Positions 32,742 to 41,693 of a DNA stretch of 64,000 nt are shown here, piece after piece (position 1 is the first letter of the stretch; each line of letters starts with the position of its first letter). The notes below the pieces were generated by a model. It had not been told where the DNA came from and did no database searches. It saw nothing but the letters and a program-made list of their open reading frames with translations. The translations under genes and the position numbers were made by a program. The stretch lies in assembly GCF_003024195.1 (NCBI RefSeq), contig NZ_KZ679049.1, forward strand, positions 318,556-382,555. Direction: 5' to 3'. The stretch comes from Streptomyces dioscori (GTDB lineage Bacteria; Actinomycetota; Actinomycetes; Streptomycetales; Streptomycetaceae).

Positions 32742-34250
32742 TCAGTAGCCGCGCCACCAGCGCACGAAGCGCTGCCAGGCGCCGAGCCGGTGTTCCGGTC
32801 CGGTGGCCGGGTCGGCCGCCGGGGGCTCCGGCAGGTCGATCGTGGGGCGCGGCACGGGGGTGGCTTCCAGGGACGGGTCGGAGGTGTCCCAGTCGGGACG
32901 CGGGCGGGGCACCTCACTCACACCGGGCCGCTCCATGACGTCCTGCGGCGAGGCCGGGGCGAACACGACCGGCAGTTCCGCGAGGTGCCGCGAGGAGATC
33001 GACGCGGTCCAGGCCAGGTCGTCCTCGTCCACGGCGAGCTGGACGTCAGGGAGCCGCTTGAGGAGCGCGTCGACGCCGACGTCCGCGATGGCACGGCCGA
33101 TGTCCTGGCCGGGGCACTCGTGCGGGCCGCCGCCGAAGGCGAGGTGCGAGCGGTTGCCCATCATGTTCGCCTTGAGGTCCGGGCGGACGTGCGGGTCGAC
33201 GTTGCCCGCCGCCATCCCGAGGAGCAGCCCGTCACCCTTGCGGATGCGCTGCCCGCCCAGCTCCGTGTCCTGCTTGGCGAAGTAGCCGAGGACGTTGCTG
33301 AACGGCGGCTCGTTCCACAGGGACTGCTCCACCGCCTGGGGCACCGTCATCTGGCCGCCGTTGAGCTGGGCGCGGAAACCCGGGTCGGTGAGGACCACGC
33401 GCAGCACGTTGGCCAGCAGGTTCGCCGTGGCCTCGTACGCGGCGAGGAGGACGACCCGCAGATGCTGGCCCACCTCCTCGTCGGTGAGTCCGGCCGGGTG
33501 GTTGATGAGATGGCTGGTGAAGTCCTCGGCGGGCTCGGCCCGGCGGCGCACCGTGAGCCGCATCAGCACGCTCATGACGTACTCGTTGCTGGCGATCGCG
33601 GTCTCGGTGCCCTTGAGGAGGTCGCGGGTGGCCTGCACCATCCGGTCGTCGTACTCCTCGGGCATACCGAGGATCTCGCACAGCACGGCCATCGGCAGAT
33701 GTTCGGCGAACTGGGAGACCAGGTCGGCGGTGCCGCGGTGGCAGAAGTGGTTGACCAGCTCCTGGGTCCAGTGGCTGATGTGGCGGCGCAGGTCGCGGGA
33801 GTTGATGGTCGACATGGCGCCCATCACCGAGCCGCGCAGCCGCTGGTGTTCGTCGCCCTCGGCGTGGGAGCAGATGGGCTGCCAGGTGATGAGCGGCATC
33901 AGCGGGTGGTCGGGACCCGCGGTGCCGTCCAGGAGGGGCGTCCAGATACGGCTGTCGCGGGTGTAGACCGAGGGATTGCTGATCATGTGGAGGTTCTCGC
34001 CGTGTCCGAGCACCATCCAGATGGGCACATCGTTGTGGAGCAGCACGGGCGCGACGGCACCGTGCTCGGCGCGCAGCTTCTCGTACAGCCCCGCCAGATC
34101 CTGCGCGTCGGGCCCGTACAGCCGGCGCAGCCCGCCGGGCCCCGTGCCGTGGGCGGGACAGCCCGGTGGCGGCCCGGCCATGGGCTCGTCCATATCGGTC
34201 GGAGAATGAGATTCAGACGTCACGGTGATCGCTTTCGGGGAGGGGTTCAT
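32742..34250 (-). CDS. cvnE: Conservon cytochrome P450 lacking the ExxR motif (CYP157-like)
   Basis: A P450 of about 502 residues. The heme-binding loop is FGGGPHECPGQDIGR with the axial Cys, and the I-helix is VVLLAAYEATANLLANV. The K-helix position that normally reads ExxR reads EQSLWN, so the conserved Arg is absent. I recall the same replacement in CYP157C1 of S. coelicolor conservon 10. The C-terminus carries a Pro-rich tail ending WQRFVRWWRGY, which may contact membrane or partners. It is the last gene of the cvn cluster, 164 nt after cvnD. The start is uncertain: no ribosome site is seen, and ATG 34193 or GTG 34223 are alternatives. The substrate is unknown. Confidence 0.92.
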   Translation of the reverse strand: MNPSPKAITVTSESHSPTDMDEPMAGPPPGCPAHGTGPGGLRRLYGPDAQDLAGLYEKLRAEHGAVAPVLLHNDVPIWMVLGHGENLHMISNPSVYTRDSRIWTPLLDGTAGPDHPLMPLITWQPICSHAEGDEHQRLRGSVMGAMSTINSRDLRRHISHWTQELVNHFCHRGTADLVSQFAEHLPMAVLCEILGMPEEYDDRMVQATRDLLKGTETAIASNEYVMSVLMRLTVRRRAEPAEDFTSHLINHPAGLTDEEVGQHLRVVLLAAYEATANLLANVLRVVLTDPGFRAQLNGGQMTVPQAVEQSLWNEPPFSNVLGYFAKQDTELGGQRIRKGDGLLLGMAAGNVDPHVRPDLKANMMGNRSHLAFGGGPHECPGQDIGRAIADVGVDALLKRLPDVQLAVDEDDLAWTASISSRHLAELPVVFAPASPQDVMERPGVSEVPRPRPDWDTSDPSLEATPVPRPTIDLPEPPAADPATGPEHRLGAWQRFVRWWRGY

Positions 34251-34298
34251 CCGGGGTCGGGAATGTCGGGCGAATGAATACGGCGACAGGCTGAGGAC

Positions 34299-34390
34299 AG
34301 GGGCGCAGCCCCGTCTTCAGGGGCGCGGGGCTGTGTCGATCTGCGGCTCCGCCGCGTGGGTACGCCCAGCCCCCACCGGACCCGCAGGTC
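34299..34390 (+). repeat. Dispersed GC repeat variant between cvnD and the P450 gene
   Basis: Two AGGGGCGC-type units in a row are followed by CTGCGGCTCCGCCGCGTGGG and a CCCACCGGACCCGCAG tail. The unit is related to but longer than the other copies. It fills most of the 164-nt gap that separates the P450 from the rest of the conservon. Confidence 0.65.
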
Positions 34391-34414
34391 AGCACGGCGC
34401 ACGCAGCGGAGCGC

Positions 34415-35029
34415 TCACGCCGAGGCCATCGCGATGGAGTGCAGAAACCGCATCAACGTCATCAGGACGTCCCGGCTGGAAGCCCGCCGCCGCGCGTCGC
34501 ACTTCATCATGGGAATCTCCTCGGACAGATCGAGCGCCGCCCGCAGGTCCTCCATGGGGTAACGGGGCCCGTCCGGGAAGTCGTTGACGGCGACGACGAA
34601 CGGCACCCCGCGCTCCTCCAGGCGTCCGATGACGTCGAAACTGACCTCCAGGCGCCGGGTGTCGACCAGGACGACCGCGCCCAGCGCACCCTCGAACAGC
34701 CCGTTCCACAGGAACCAGAAGCGCTCCTGGCCGGGGGTGCCGAACAGGTACAGCACCAGCTGTTCGGTGATGCTGATGCGGCCGAAGTCCATCGCGACGG
34801 TGGTGGCCGTCTTCGTGTCGGAGCCGTAGTTGTCGTCGACCCCGATGCCGGCCTGCGTCATGGTCTCTTCGGTGGTCAGCGGCCTGATCTCGCTGACGGA
34901 ACCCACCATCGTCGTCTTGCCGACCCCGAAGCCGCCCACGATCACGATCTTCACCGCGGCGGTCGCCGTGTGCGGGAGATGGTCCTCGGCGCGGGGCCCC
35001 GGGACGGTGTCAGAGCTTTTGAAGTCCAT
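34415..35029 (-). CDS. cvnD: Conservon Ras-like small GTPase CvnD
   Basis: A 204-residue MglA/Rab-like GTP-binding protein. The P-loop is GGFGVGKTTMVGSV, a conserved Thr-rich switch follows (PLTTEETMTQAG), the G3-type motif reads LFGTPGQERF, and VAVNDFPDG stands at the G4 position (Asn-Asp instead of the canonical NKxD). Such proteins act with the roadblock CvnB and the sensor CvnA at the membrane in a G-protein-like relay. The start lies 20 nt inside the cvnC 3' end, so the genes are tightly coupled. Gene order matches S. coelicolor conservon 10 (rarA-E), by recollection. Confidence 0.95.
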   Translation of the reverse strand: MDFKSSDTVPGPRAEDHLPHTATAAVKIVIVGGFGVGKTTMVGSVSEIRPLTTEETMTQAGIGVDDNYGSDTKTATTVAMDFGRISITEQLVLYLFGTPGQERFWFLWNGLFEGALGAVVLVDTRRLEVSFDVIGRLEERGVPFVVAVNDFPDGPRYPMEDLRAALDLSEEIPMMKCDARRRASSRDVLMTLMRFLHSIAMASA

Positions 35030-35450
35030 GCATCACCGCTTCGAGAAGGGAACGGTCGGGCAGCTCCGCGCGGACGATCGGAGCGCGCGCCTGTACCAGT
35101 TCGGCCGTCAGCAGCTCCGTCAGCAGTACGGTCACCACGCTGACCGGCAGATTGAGATAGGCCGAGACCTCGGCCACGGACATGGGGGCCTGGCAGAGCC
35201 GGAGCAGCGCCGACTGTTCCGGCTGGGCGGTGGGCGGGGCGTCGGCGCACGCCACGATTAAGGTCACCAGGTCGAGTTCGGCGCGGTCGCCGCCCTCGAC
35301 CTGGCCGGTGACGACGTACAGCCGTTCCGGCTCGCGAGGCCTGCCCTGCCCGCCCGGCCCGGCGTGTGGGCCGGGCCCTTCGGGCGGGGGCGCGGGTTTC
35401 GGTTTGGGCGCCGCCTTGGGCAGGCGGCGGCGTCGTTGGGGAGGACTCAT
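35010..35450 (-). CDS. cvnC: Conservon DUF742 protein CvnC
   Basis: A 146-residue DUF742 protein. The Pro/Lys-rich N-terminus (KAAPKPKPAPPPEGPGP) leads to the core RLYVVTGQVE, DLVTLIVACADAP and a winged-helix-like segment SALLRLCQAPMSVAEVSAYL. The fold suggests a winged helix. The biochemical role in conservons is unproven. Its start overlaps the cvnB stop by ATGA and its end overlaps cvnD. Confidence 0.93.
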   Translation of the reverse strand: MSPPQRRRRLPKAAPKPKPAPPPEGPGPHAGPGGQGRPREPERLYVVTGQVEGGDRAELDLVTLIVACADAPPTAQPEQSALLRLCQAPMSVAEVSAYLNLPVSVVTVLLTELLTAELVQARAPIVRAELPDRSLLEAVMHGLQKL

Positions 35451-35854
35451 ACGGTCTGCCCGTTCCGCCGGGGCGGACTCGTGAGGTGCGCGCCGATCCG
35501 GACGACGAGGTCACGCATCCGGGCGCTCATGAGTCCGGCGTCGACGTGGGCCTCCGCCAGCACCGCGAGGTAGGCGTTGGGGCCCGCGGCCATCATGTAG
35601 AAGTAGCCGCCCTCCATCTCGATGATGACCATGCGCATCTTGCCGTCGGTGTCGGGGATCTCGGTGGCGACGGCCCCGGCGAGGCTCTGGAGTCCGGCGC
35701 AGGCCGCGGCGATGCGGTCGGCGGCGTCGGGGTCGCCGCCGTAGCGGGCGATGCGCAGACCGTCGGCGGAGAGGACGACCACCTGCCGGGTGCCGTACAC
35801 CCCGTCGGACAGCTCCTTGAGCATCCAGTCGAAATTGGCGCGCTGCTGGATCAC
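35447..35854 (-). CDS. cvnB: Conservon roadblock/LC7 protein CvnB
   Basis: A 135-residue Roadblock/LC7 domain protein (NFDWMLKELSDGVYGTRQ, VVLSADGLRIARYGGDPDAA, RMVIIEMEGGYFYMMAAG). This family forms dimers that regulate MglA/Ras-like GTPases, so it is the likely GTPase regulator for CvnD. The GTG start overlaps the cvnA stop (GTGA), which fixes the start although the frame stays open upstream through cvnA. Confidence 0.95.
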   Translation of the reverse strand: MIQQRANFDWMLKELSDGVYGTRQVVVLSADGLRIARYGGDPDAADRIAAACAGLQSLAGAVATEIPDTDGKMRMVIIEMEGGYFYMMAAGPNAYLAVLAEAHVDAGLMSARMRDLVVRIGAHLTSPPRRNGQTV

Positions 35855-37458
35855 TTGAGGTCCCCCTCGTCGTCGGCCTCGGTGCGGGCCGGACTGTTCG
35901 TCGCTCCGGGCGTCTGCGGCTGGTCGCCGTCGCCTTTGAGGCCGGCCATGAACGCCTCGACCCACAGCCCGGGTTCCTTCTCTTCCTTCTTCTTCTTGGG
36001 CACCTGGGTGGACGACCGGGTCCAGTCGATGACGGGGCGGCCCTCCTTGCGCGCGGCCTCGGCCTCCGCCTCGGCGGCCCTGGCCTCCTTCACCCGCTGG
36101 CTGTAGGGGACGTGGACCCGGCTGCGGCGCTGCGGCAGGCCGTTGGCGGTCCACTCGGTGACCTCGGGGACGTCGTCCTCCATCTCGTCCGGCTTGGAGG
36201 TACGGGGCCCGGTGGTGGGGCGGCGCTTCTTCTCCTTGCGCGCGGGGCCCTCGACGCCGTCGAAGTCGACCTTGGGCACGGCGGCGGCACCGATGCCGTG
36301 CGCGAGCGCGGGCGCGTCCCCCTCGGTGAGCAGCTTGCGCGGTACGACGAGGACCGCGCGCACGCCGCCGTACGCGGACTGGCGCAGGGAGACCTGCATG
36401 TCGTACATGTCCATGAGGCGGCCGACGACGGCGAGGCCGAGCCGGGGGTCCTCACCGAGCTGGTTGAGGTCGGGGCCCTTCGCCGCCTGTTCGAGCATGC
36501 GCTCGGCCCGGGTGCGGGCCTCCTCGCTGAGGCTGACTCCGGCGTCCTCGATCTCGATGGCCACGCCGGTCTGCACCTCGACGGCGGTGACGTGGACCTT
36601 GGTGTGCGGCGGCGAGTAACGCGTGGCGTTGTCGAGGAGTTCGGCGGCGGCGTGGATGACCGGCTCGACATGGATGCCGTCGACGCTCACCTTGGCGATG
36701 GAGTGCAGCTCGATGCGCCGGTACTCCAGGATGCGGGACATGGCACCGCGCAGCACGCTGTACAGCGGGACCGGCGCGGGCCACTGGCGGCCGGGGCGGC
36801 CGCCGCCGAGGACGGCGATGGAGTCGGCGAGGCGGCCGATCAGCGCGGTGCCGTGGTCGATGCGCAGCAGGTCGTCGAAGACCTCGGGGTTGCGCCCGTG
36901 GTCCTCCTCCATCTCGCGGAGTTCCACGTTCTGCTGGTGGACGATCGCCTGCACGCGGCGGGCGATGTTGACGAAGGAGCGCTGCGCGGCCTCGCGCTGC
37001 AGTTCCTCGTTGTCGATGATCCGCAGCGTCTCGATCAGGAGTGCGCGCTGGGAGCGGGGGATGTTCCGCTGGGCGGGGTCGTTGTCGACGAGCCGCCGCA
37101 CCGTCTCCTCGGGGGACCGGCCGCCGCGCATCGCCTTGAGCACGGTGGGCAGCAGGTGCTCGCGGAGATGGTCGATCTCGGCGTCGTGCAGGGAGACGCG
37201 CCGTTCCATGGATTCTGTGCGGCGGGCTAGTTCGGCCCGTGCCGCGCGGATGACCCGGCCGCGCCGGACCGCTTCCGCCGCTGTGGCGATGACGAGCAGG
37301 GTCGCGACGGCTCCGCACCAGCCGACGGCCGCGCGAGCCGGCTGCGTCACCAGGGCGACGGCGGTGCCGGTCGCGGCGGCCATCACTATGGCCGGCAGCA
37401 ACAGCATGCGCGCGTAGGGAACGTCACGGCCACCGGGAGGCAATTGAACACTCACCAT
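35851..37458 (-). CDS. cvnA: Conservon sensor histidine-kinase-like protein CvnA
   Basis: A membrane sensor of about 535 residues. Two N-terminal transmembrane helices (LLLPAIVMAAATGTAVALV and AVGWCGAVATLLVIATAAEA) leave almost no external loop. A long helical region follows, then a HATPase_c domain with AAELLDNATRYSPPHTKV as N box and IEIEDAGVSLSEEA as G1. A disordered, charged C-terminal tail of about 130 residues ends the protein. A canonical phospho-acceptor H-box is not obvious, as in other CvnA proteins. ATG 37458 has AGAGGG five nt upstream; an ATG six codons earlier is possible. It is the first gene of the operon. Confidence 0.94.
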   Translation of the reverse strand: MVSVQLPPGGRDVPYARMLLLPAIVMAAATGTAVALVTQPARAAVGWCGAVATLLVIATAAEAVRRGRVIRAARAELARRTESMERRVSLHDAEIDHLREHLLPTVLKAMRGGRSPEETVRRLVDNDPAQRNIPRSQRALLIETLRIIDNEELQREAAQRSFVNIARRVQAIVHQQNVELREMEEDHGRNPEVFDDLLRIDHGTALIGRLADSIAVLGGGRPGRQWPAPVPLYSVLRGAMSRILEYRRIELHSIAKVSVDGIHVEPVIHAAAELLDNATRYSPPHTKVHVTAVEVQTGVAIEIEDAGVSLSEEARTRAERMLEQAAKGPDLNQLGEDPRLGLAVVGRLMDMYDMQVSLRQSAYGGVRAVLVVPRKLLTEGDAPALAHGIGAAAVPKVDFDGVEGPARKEKKRRPTTGPRTSKPDEMEDDVPEVTEWTANGLPQRRSRVHVPYSQRVKEARAAEAEAEAARKEGRPVIDWTRSSTQVPKKKKEEKEPGLWVEAFMAGLKGDGDQPQTPGATNSPARTEADDEGDLK

Positions 37459-37705
37459 GTATGCCCTCTGAGACAAGTCGACTGGAGGTCGGGGGGGGAG
37501 GTATCTGGATCTTCAGAACTTGGGGGAACAAGCGCACGAATTCATCTCAACTCGGTGCGCTGCGGGCGAGCTTAGTCCGACCGGATCATCGCTGTGTCAT
37601 ATTCAGCAACCACCTGAAATCGCCCTCGCAACAGGAGTACGCTCAGCCCCATTTACACGCCACGCATCCACACGAACACCCAGCGTGACGGCGCACGGGC
37701 ATGCG
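37459..37705. other. Gene-free gap between the conservon and helY
   Basis: This stretch has lower GC than its surroundings in places and should contain the conservon promoter, reading leftwards. I see no ribosomal RNA, tRNA or confident small ORF in it. A run of C residues at about 37490 (plus strand G-run) lies just above the cvnA ribosome site. Confidence 0.4.
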
Positions 37706-37727
37706 AAAACCCCTCATCAGAAGGGGT
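37706..37727 (-). terminator. Intrinsic terminator of helY
   Basis: On the minus strand ACCCCT (37722-37727 complement) pairs with AGGGGT (37709-37714 complement) across an eight-nt loop, followed directly by TTTT. It lies 53 nt beyond the helY stop. Confidence 0.75.
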
Positions 37728-37779
37728 GATGGGGGCTTTCGCAGTCTCAGCGTCTCAATGTCTCAGCGCCCGGGGCGTG

Positions 37780-40596
37780 TCAGCCCACCGACGAGTACGC
37801 CACCACTCCGCGCAGTAGTTGGTCGACCGCCTTACGGGCGTTCTTCGCCACCGTCGAACTCGCGGCGGACGACGTCGGTGCCGCCGCCGAGATCTGCCCG
37901 AGCACGTCGATGACCTGTTTGCACCAGCGTACGAAGTCGCCGGCGGGCATCTCCGCCTCGCGCAGCACCTCGTCGAGGCCCTTGCCCGACGCCCACTCGT
38001 GCGCCGCCCAGGCGAAGCCCAGGTCGGGCTCGCGCTGGCCCACACCCTCGGTCTGGGTGATGCGGAAGTCCTCCTCCAGCGCGTCGAGACGGCCCCAGAT
38101 GCGGACCATCTCGCCCAGTGCGGCCTTCGCCCTGCCGGACGGCAGTTTGGGCGCCATGGCGTCGTCGCCGACCCGGGACTCGTACACCAGCGCCGAGACG
38201 CACGCGGCCAGTTCGGCCGGTCCCAGGCCCTCCCACACGCCCTCGCGCAGGCATTCGCTGGAGAGCAGGTCCATCTCGCCGTACAACCGGGCGAGCCGCT
38301 TGCCGTGTTCGGTGACCTCGTCGTTGCGCAGGTAGTCCATCTCGGTGAGCAGGGCGACGATGCGGTCGAAGGTGCGGGCGATGGTGTTCGTCCGGCCCTC
38401 GATGCGCTGCTCCAGCTGCGCGGTGTCGCGCCGCAGCCGGTGGTAGCGCTCGGCCCAGCGGGCGTGGTCCTCGCGGTCGCTGCACCCGTGGCAGGGGTGG
38501 GCCCGGATGGCGGTCCGCAGCCGGCCGATCTCGCGGTCGTCGGCGGCCTCGGCGCGCTTCTTGCGGTGCCGGTCGGGCACGATGTGCCCGGCCTTGGTCC
38601 GCAGCGCGGAGGCCAGGTCGCGGCGCGACTGCGGTGAGCGCGCGTTGAACGACTTCGGGATGCGCATCCGCTCCAGGGCCTCCACGGGCACCGGGAAGTC
38701 CATCGACGCGAGCCGCTTGACCTGCCGCTCGGCGGTGAGCACCAGCGGGCGGGGCCCGTCGTGCTGCTCGAAGCCCCGGTGGCCGTTGGACCGGCCCGCG
38801 GGCAGCCCCGGGTCGAGGACCAGCGCGAGCCCCGCGAACTTGCCGGTGGGCACGTGGATGATGTCGCCCGGCTTGAGCTTCTCCAGCGCGACGGCCGCCT
38901 CGGCGCGCCGCTGGGAGGCGCCCTGCTTGGCCAGCTCGGTCTCCCGGTCCTTCAGCTCGCGCCGCAGTCGCGCGTACTCGTCGAAGTCCCCGAGGTGGCA
39001 GGTCATCGACTCCTTGTAGCCCTCAAGTCCCTCCTCGTTGCGCTGCACCTGGCGGGAGATCCCGACGACCGACTTGTCGGCCTGGAACTGCGCGAAGGAC
39101 GTCTCAAGGAGCTCGCGCGAACGGTGCCGCCCGAACTGCTCGACGAGGTTGACCGCCATGTTGTACGACGGCTTGAAGCTGGAGCGCAGCGGATACGTGC
39201 GCGTGCCGGCGAGTCCCGCGAGATGGTCGGGGTTCATCCCCCGCTGCCACAGCACCACGGCGTGGCCCTCGACATCGATGCCGCGGCGGCCGGCCCGGCC
39301 CGTGAGCTGGGTGTACTCACCGGGGGTGATGTCCGCGTGCTGCTCGCCGTTCCACTTGACGAGCTTTTCCAGGACCACCGAACGGGCGGGCATGTTGATG
39401 CCCAGCGCGAGGGTCTCGGTGGCGAACACGGCCTTCACCAGGCCGCGTACGAACAGTTCCTCGACGACTTCCTTGAACGTCGGCAGCATGCCCGCGTGGT
39501 GGGCCGCGATGCCGCGCTCCAGGCCTTCCAGCCATTCGTAGTAGCCCAGGACGTGCAGGTCCTCGTCCGGGATGGACGCCGTGCGCTCCTCCACGAGGGC
39601 GCGCACCCGTTCCCGGGCGTCCTCGTCGTTCAGCCGCAGGCCCGCGTACAGGCACTGCTGGACGGCCGCCTCGCAGGCCGCGCGGCTGAAGATGAACGTG
39701 ATGGCGGGCAGCAGCCCCTCGGAGTCGAGCCGCTCGATGACCTCGGGCCGGCCCGGCGTCCACACCCGGGACCGCTGCCTGCGCTCACGCTCCCGGTCGG
39801 CGTCGCGCATCGCGCGGCCGCGCTTGCGGTCCTGGTACGACGGACGGCTGGCCTCCATGCGCGCCATACGCGTGAGGTCGGGGTTGACGGCCTTCTTGTG
39901 GCCCTCGCCCTCCTCGAAGAGGTCGTACATCCGCCGGCCGCCGAGCACGTGCTGGAACAGCGGGACGGGCCGGTGCTCGGAGACGATCACCTCGGTGTCG
40001 CCGCGCACGGTGTCGAGCCAGTCCCCGAACTCCTCCGCGTTCGACACGGTCGCCGACAGCGACACCAGCGTGACCGACTCGGGAAGGTGGATGATCACTT
40101 CCTCCCAGACGGCGCCGCGGAAGCGGTCCGAGAGGTAGTGCACCTCGTCCATGACGACGTACCCGAGGCCCAGAAGGGTCTGCGAGCCCGCGTACAGCAT
40201 GTTGCGCAGCACCTCGGTGGTCATCACGACCACCGGCGCGTCGCTGTTGACGCTGTTGTCGCCGGTGAGCAGGCCCACCTTGTCCGCGCCGTAACGGCGG
40301 GACAGGTCCGCGTACTTCTGGTTCGACAGGGCCTTGATGGGTGTCGTGTAGAAGCACTTCTTGCCCTGCTGGAGGGCGAGATGGACGGCGAACTCGCCCA
40401 CGATCGTCTTGCCCGAGCCGGTGGGCGCGGCCACCAGGACTCCTTTGCCCCCTTCAAGAGCTTTGCAGGCCTCGATCTGGAAGGGGTCGAGGCCGAAGTC
40501 GTACATCTCGCGGAAGCCCGCGAGCGCGGTGGCCTGCTCGACAGCGCGCTTCCGTGCTGCCGCGTACCGCTCGGCCGGTGAGAGGTCGTCTGTCAT
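37780..40596 (-). CDS. helY: Ski2/Mtr4-like DEVH-box RNA helicase HelY
   Basis: A superfamily 2 helicase of 938 residues. Motif I is VAAPTGSGKTIVGEF, Ia is YTTPIKALSNQK, II is VVMDEVHYLSDRFRG, III is VSLSATVSNAEEFG, and VI is YTQLTGRAGRRGIDVEG. A DSHCT domain closes the protein (MVRIWGRLDALEEDFRITQTEGV). A Cys/His cluster (HPCHGCSDREDH, about residue 690) could bind metal. The family remodels structured RNA for decay. The position next to tatC and the proteasome genes matches helY of Mycobacterium. I chose ATG 40596 (MTDDLSPAERYAAAR), since the upstream 15 codons are not conserved in my recollection. Confidence 0.94.
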   Translation of the reverse strand: MTDDLSPAERYAAARKRAVEQATALAGFREMYDFGLDPFQIEACKALEGGKGVLVAAPTGSGKTIVGEFAVHLALQQGKKCFYTTPIKALSNQKYADLSRRYGADKVGLLTGDNSVNSDAPVVVMTTEVLRNMLYAGSQTLLGLGYVVMDEVHYLSDRFRGAVWEEVIIHLPESVTLVSLSATVSNAEEFGDWLDTVRGDTEVIVSEHRPVPLFQHVLGGRRMYDLFEEGEGHKKAVNPDLTRMARMEASRPSYQDRKRGRAMRDADRERERRQRSRVWTPGRPEVIERLDSEGLLPAITFIFSRAACEAAVQQCLYAGLRLNDEDARERVRALVEERTASIPDEDLHVLGYYEWLEGLERGIAAHHAGMLPTFKEVVEELFVRGLVKAVFATETLALGINMPARSVVLEKLVKWNGEQHADITPGEYTQLTGRAGRRGIDVEGHAVVLWQRGMNPDHLAGLAGTRTYPLRSSFKPSYNMAVNLVEQFGRHRSRELLETSFAQFQADKSVVGISRQVQRNEEGLEGYKESMTCHLGDFDEYARLRRELKDRETELAKQGASQRRAEAAVALEKLKPGDIIHVPTGKFAGLALVLDPGLPAGRSNGHRGFEQHDGPRPLVLTAERQVKRLASMDFPVPVEALERMRIPKSFNARSPQSRRDLASALRTKAGHIVPDRHRKKRAEAADDREIGRLRTAIRAHPCHGCSDREDHARWAERYHRLRRDTAQLEQRIEGRTNTIARTFDRIVALLTEMDYLRNDEVTEHGKRLARLYGEMDLLSSECLREGVWEGLGPAELAACVSALVYESRVGDDAMAPKLPSGRAKAALGEMVRIWGRLDALEEDFRITQTEGVGQREPDLGFAWAAHEWASGKGLDEVLREAEMPAGDFVRWCKQVIDVLGQISAAAPTSSAASSTVAKNARKAVDQLLRGVVAYSSVG

Positions 40597-40707
40597 CGTG
40601 CTTTCGAGACTACCGGCCACCACTGACAACAGGACGATCATTATCCGATCGGAACACCCGGATCCGACTCACCGCTTTCCACCCGGTGTGTCCGCCCACC
40701 GCCTCCG

Positions 40708-40731
40708 AGGGGTGCGGGGAACGGCGCAGGC
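40708..40731 (+). repeat. Single dispersed GC repeat copy
   Basis: AGGGGTGCGGGGAACGGCGC followed by AGGC, a one-base variant of the repeat core. It lies in the gap between helY and the lipid kinase gene. Confidence 0.6.
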
Positions 40732-40759
40732 GGCCCCGTCGCCGGGAGGGCAAGGCCAC

Positions 40760-41650
40760 TCAGGGGCCGGCGACCCGCACAGCCCCTCGCACGCACTCCG
40801 CGACAAGCGGCAGCGGCCCCACCGGTTCGCCGTCCGCGTAGGCCGTGACGGCCTCCGCGGCCAGTTCGATCTTCGCGGCGCGGTGTGTGGTGACCATGGG
40901 GTGGTTCAGGTGGGTGCCCTTGTAGACCTGCGGGAAGACCCGGAGCAGCGAGGTGCGGCTGCACGCGCCCACCACGGTGATGTCGAAGAGCCCGTCGGTG
41001 AGGTCCGCGTCCGCGCATATGCGCATGCCGCCTCCGTAGGAGGAGCCGTTGCCGACGGCCACCAGCGTCGCCTCGGTCTCCCGTACCTCGCCGTCGTCCA
41101 GCGTGATCCGGTACGGGAAGGGCTTGAAGGCGGCGAGTTCGGCGAGCATCGCGAGGTCGTACCTGAACCGGCCGCCGGGCCACCGCATGCGGTTGCCGCG
41201 GTCGTTGACCCGCGAGTCGAAGCCGGAGGCGAGGACCGTGCCGAACCAGGTGCCGTCCACCCGCCCGAGGTCGACGTCCCGCAGCCGGGCCCCCTTGAGC
41301 GCCTCGGCGACCGTGCGCCCCGCGGCCGCCGGGTCCCGTACGGGCAGTCCCAGCGCCCGCGCGAAGTCGTTCCCGGTGCCGACGGCGACCAGCCCGAGCG
41401 GCGTGTCGGTCCCCGCGACGGCCTGCAGGGCGAGGCCCGCCATGCCGTCGCCCCCGACGGCCACCAGGGCGCCCGTACCGGCCGCCACGGCGGCACGCGC
41501 GCGCGTGAGGGCGTCCCGGGCGTTCTCACCGAGAACCGTGCGTACGGAGAAGCCCGCGGCCCGCAGAGCCGAAGCGGCCGGCTGCGCCGCGCGGGCGCCC
41601 CGGCCGCGTCCCGCGGTGGGATTGACGAAGAGGGTGATCTCGCTGGTCAC
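40760..41650 (-). CDS. Diacylglycerol kinase-family lipid kinase
   Basis: A DAGK_cat lipid kinase of 296 residues. The nucleotide-binding GGDGMAGLALQAVAG and the substrate motif VAVGTGNDFARALGLP are intact. The C-terminal domain has VGNGSSYGGGMRICADADLT and GLFDITVVG. It likely phosphorylates a membrane lipid such as diacylglycerol. The start MTSEITLFVNPTAGRGRGAR is clear. It follows tatC by 43 nt in the same direction, so it is probably in the tatAC operon. Confidence 0.92.
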   Translation of the reverse strand: MTSEITLFVNPTAGRGRGARAAQPAASALRAAGFSVRTVLGENARDALTRARAAVAAGTGALVAVGGDGMAGLALQAVAGTDTPLGLVAVGTGNDFARALGLPVRDPAAAGRTVAEALKGARLRDVDLGRVDGTWFGTVLASGFDSRVNDRGNRMRWPGGRFRYDLAMLAELAAFKPFPYRITLDDGEVRETEATLVAVGNGSSYGGGMRICADADLTDGLFDITVVGACSRTSLLRVFPQVYKGTHLNHPMVTTHRAAKIELAAEAVTAYADGEPVGPLPLVAECVRGAVRVAGP

Positions 41651-41693
41651 GGCCCGGACCCTACAAGGCCGGTGCCGAGGTCGGGTCCCGTCG

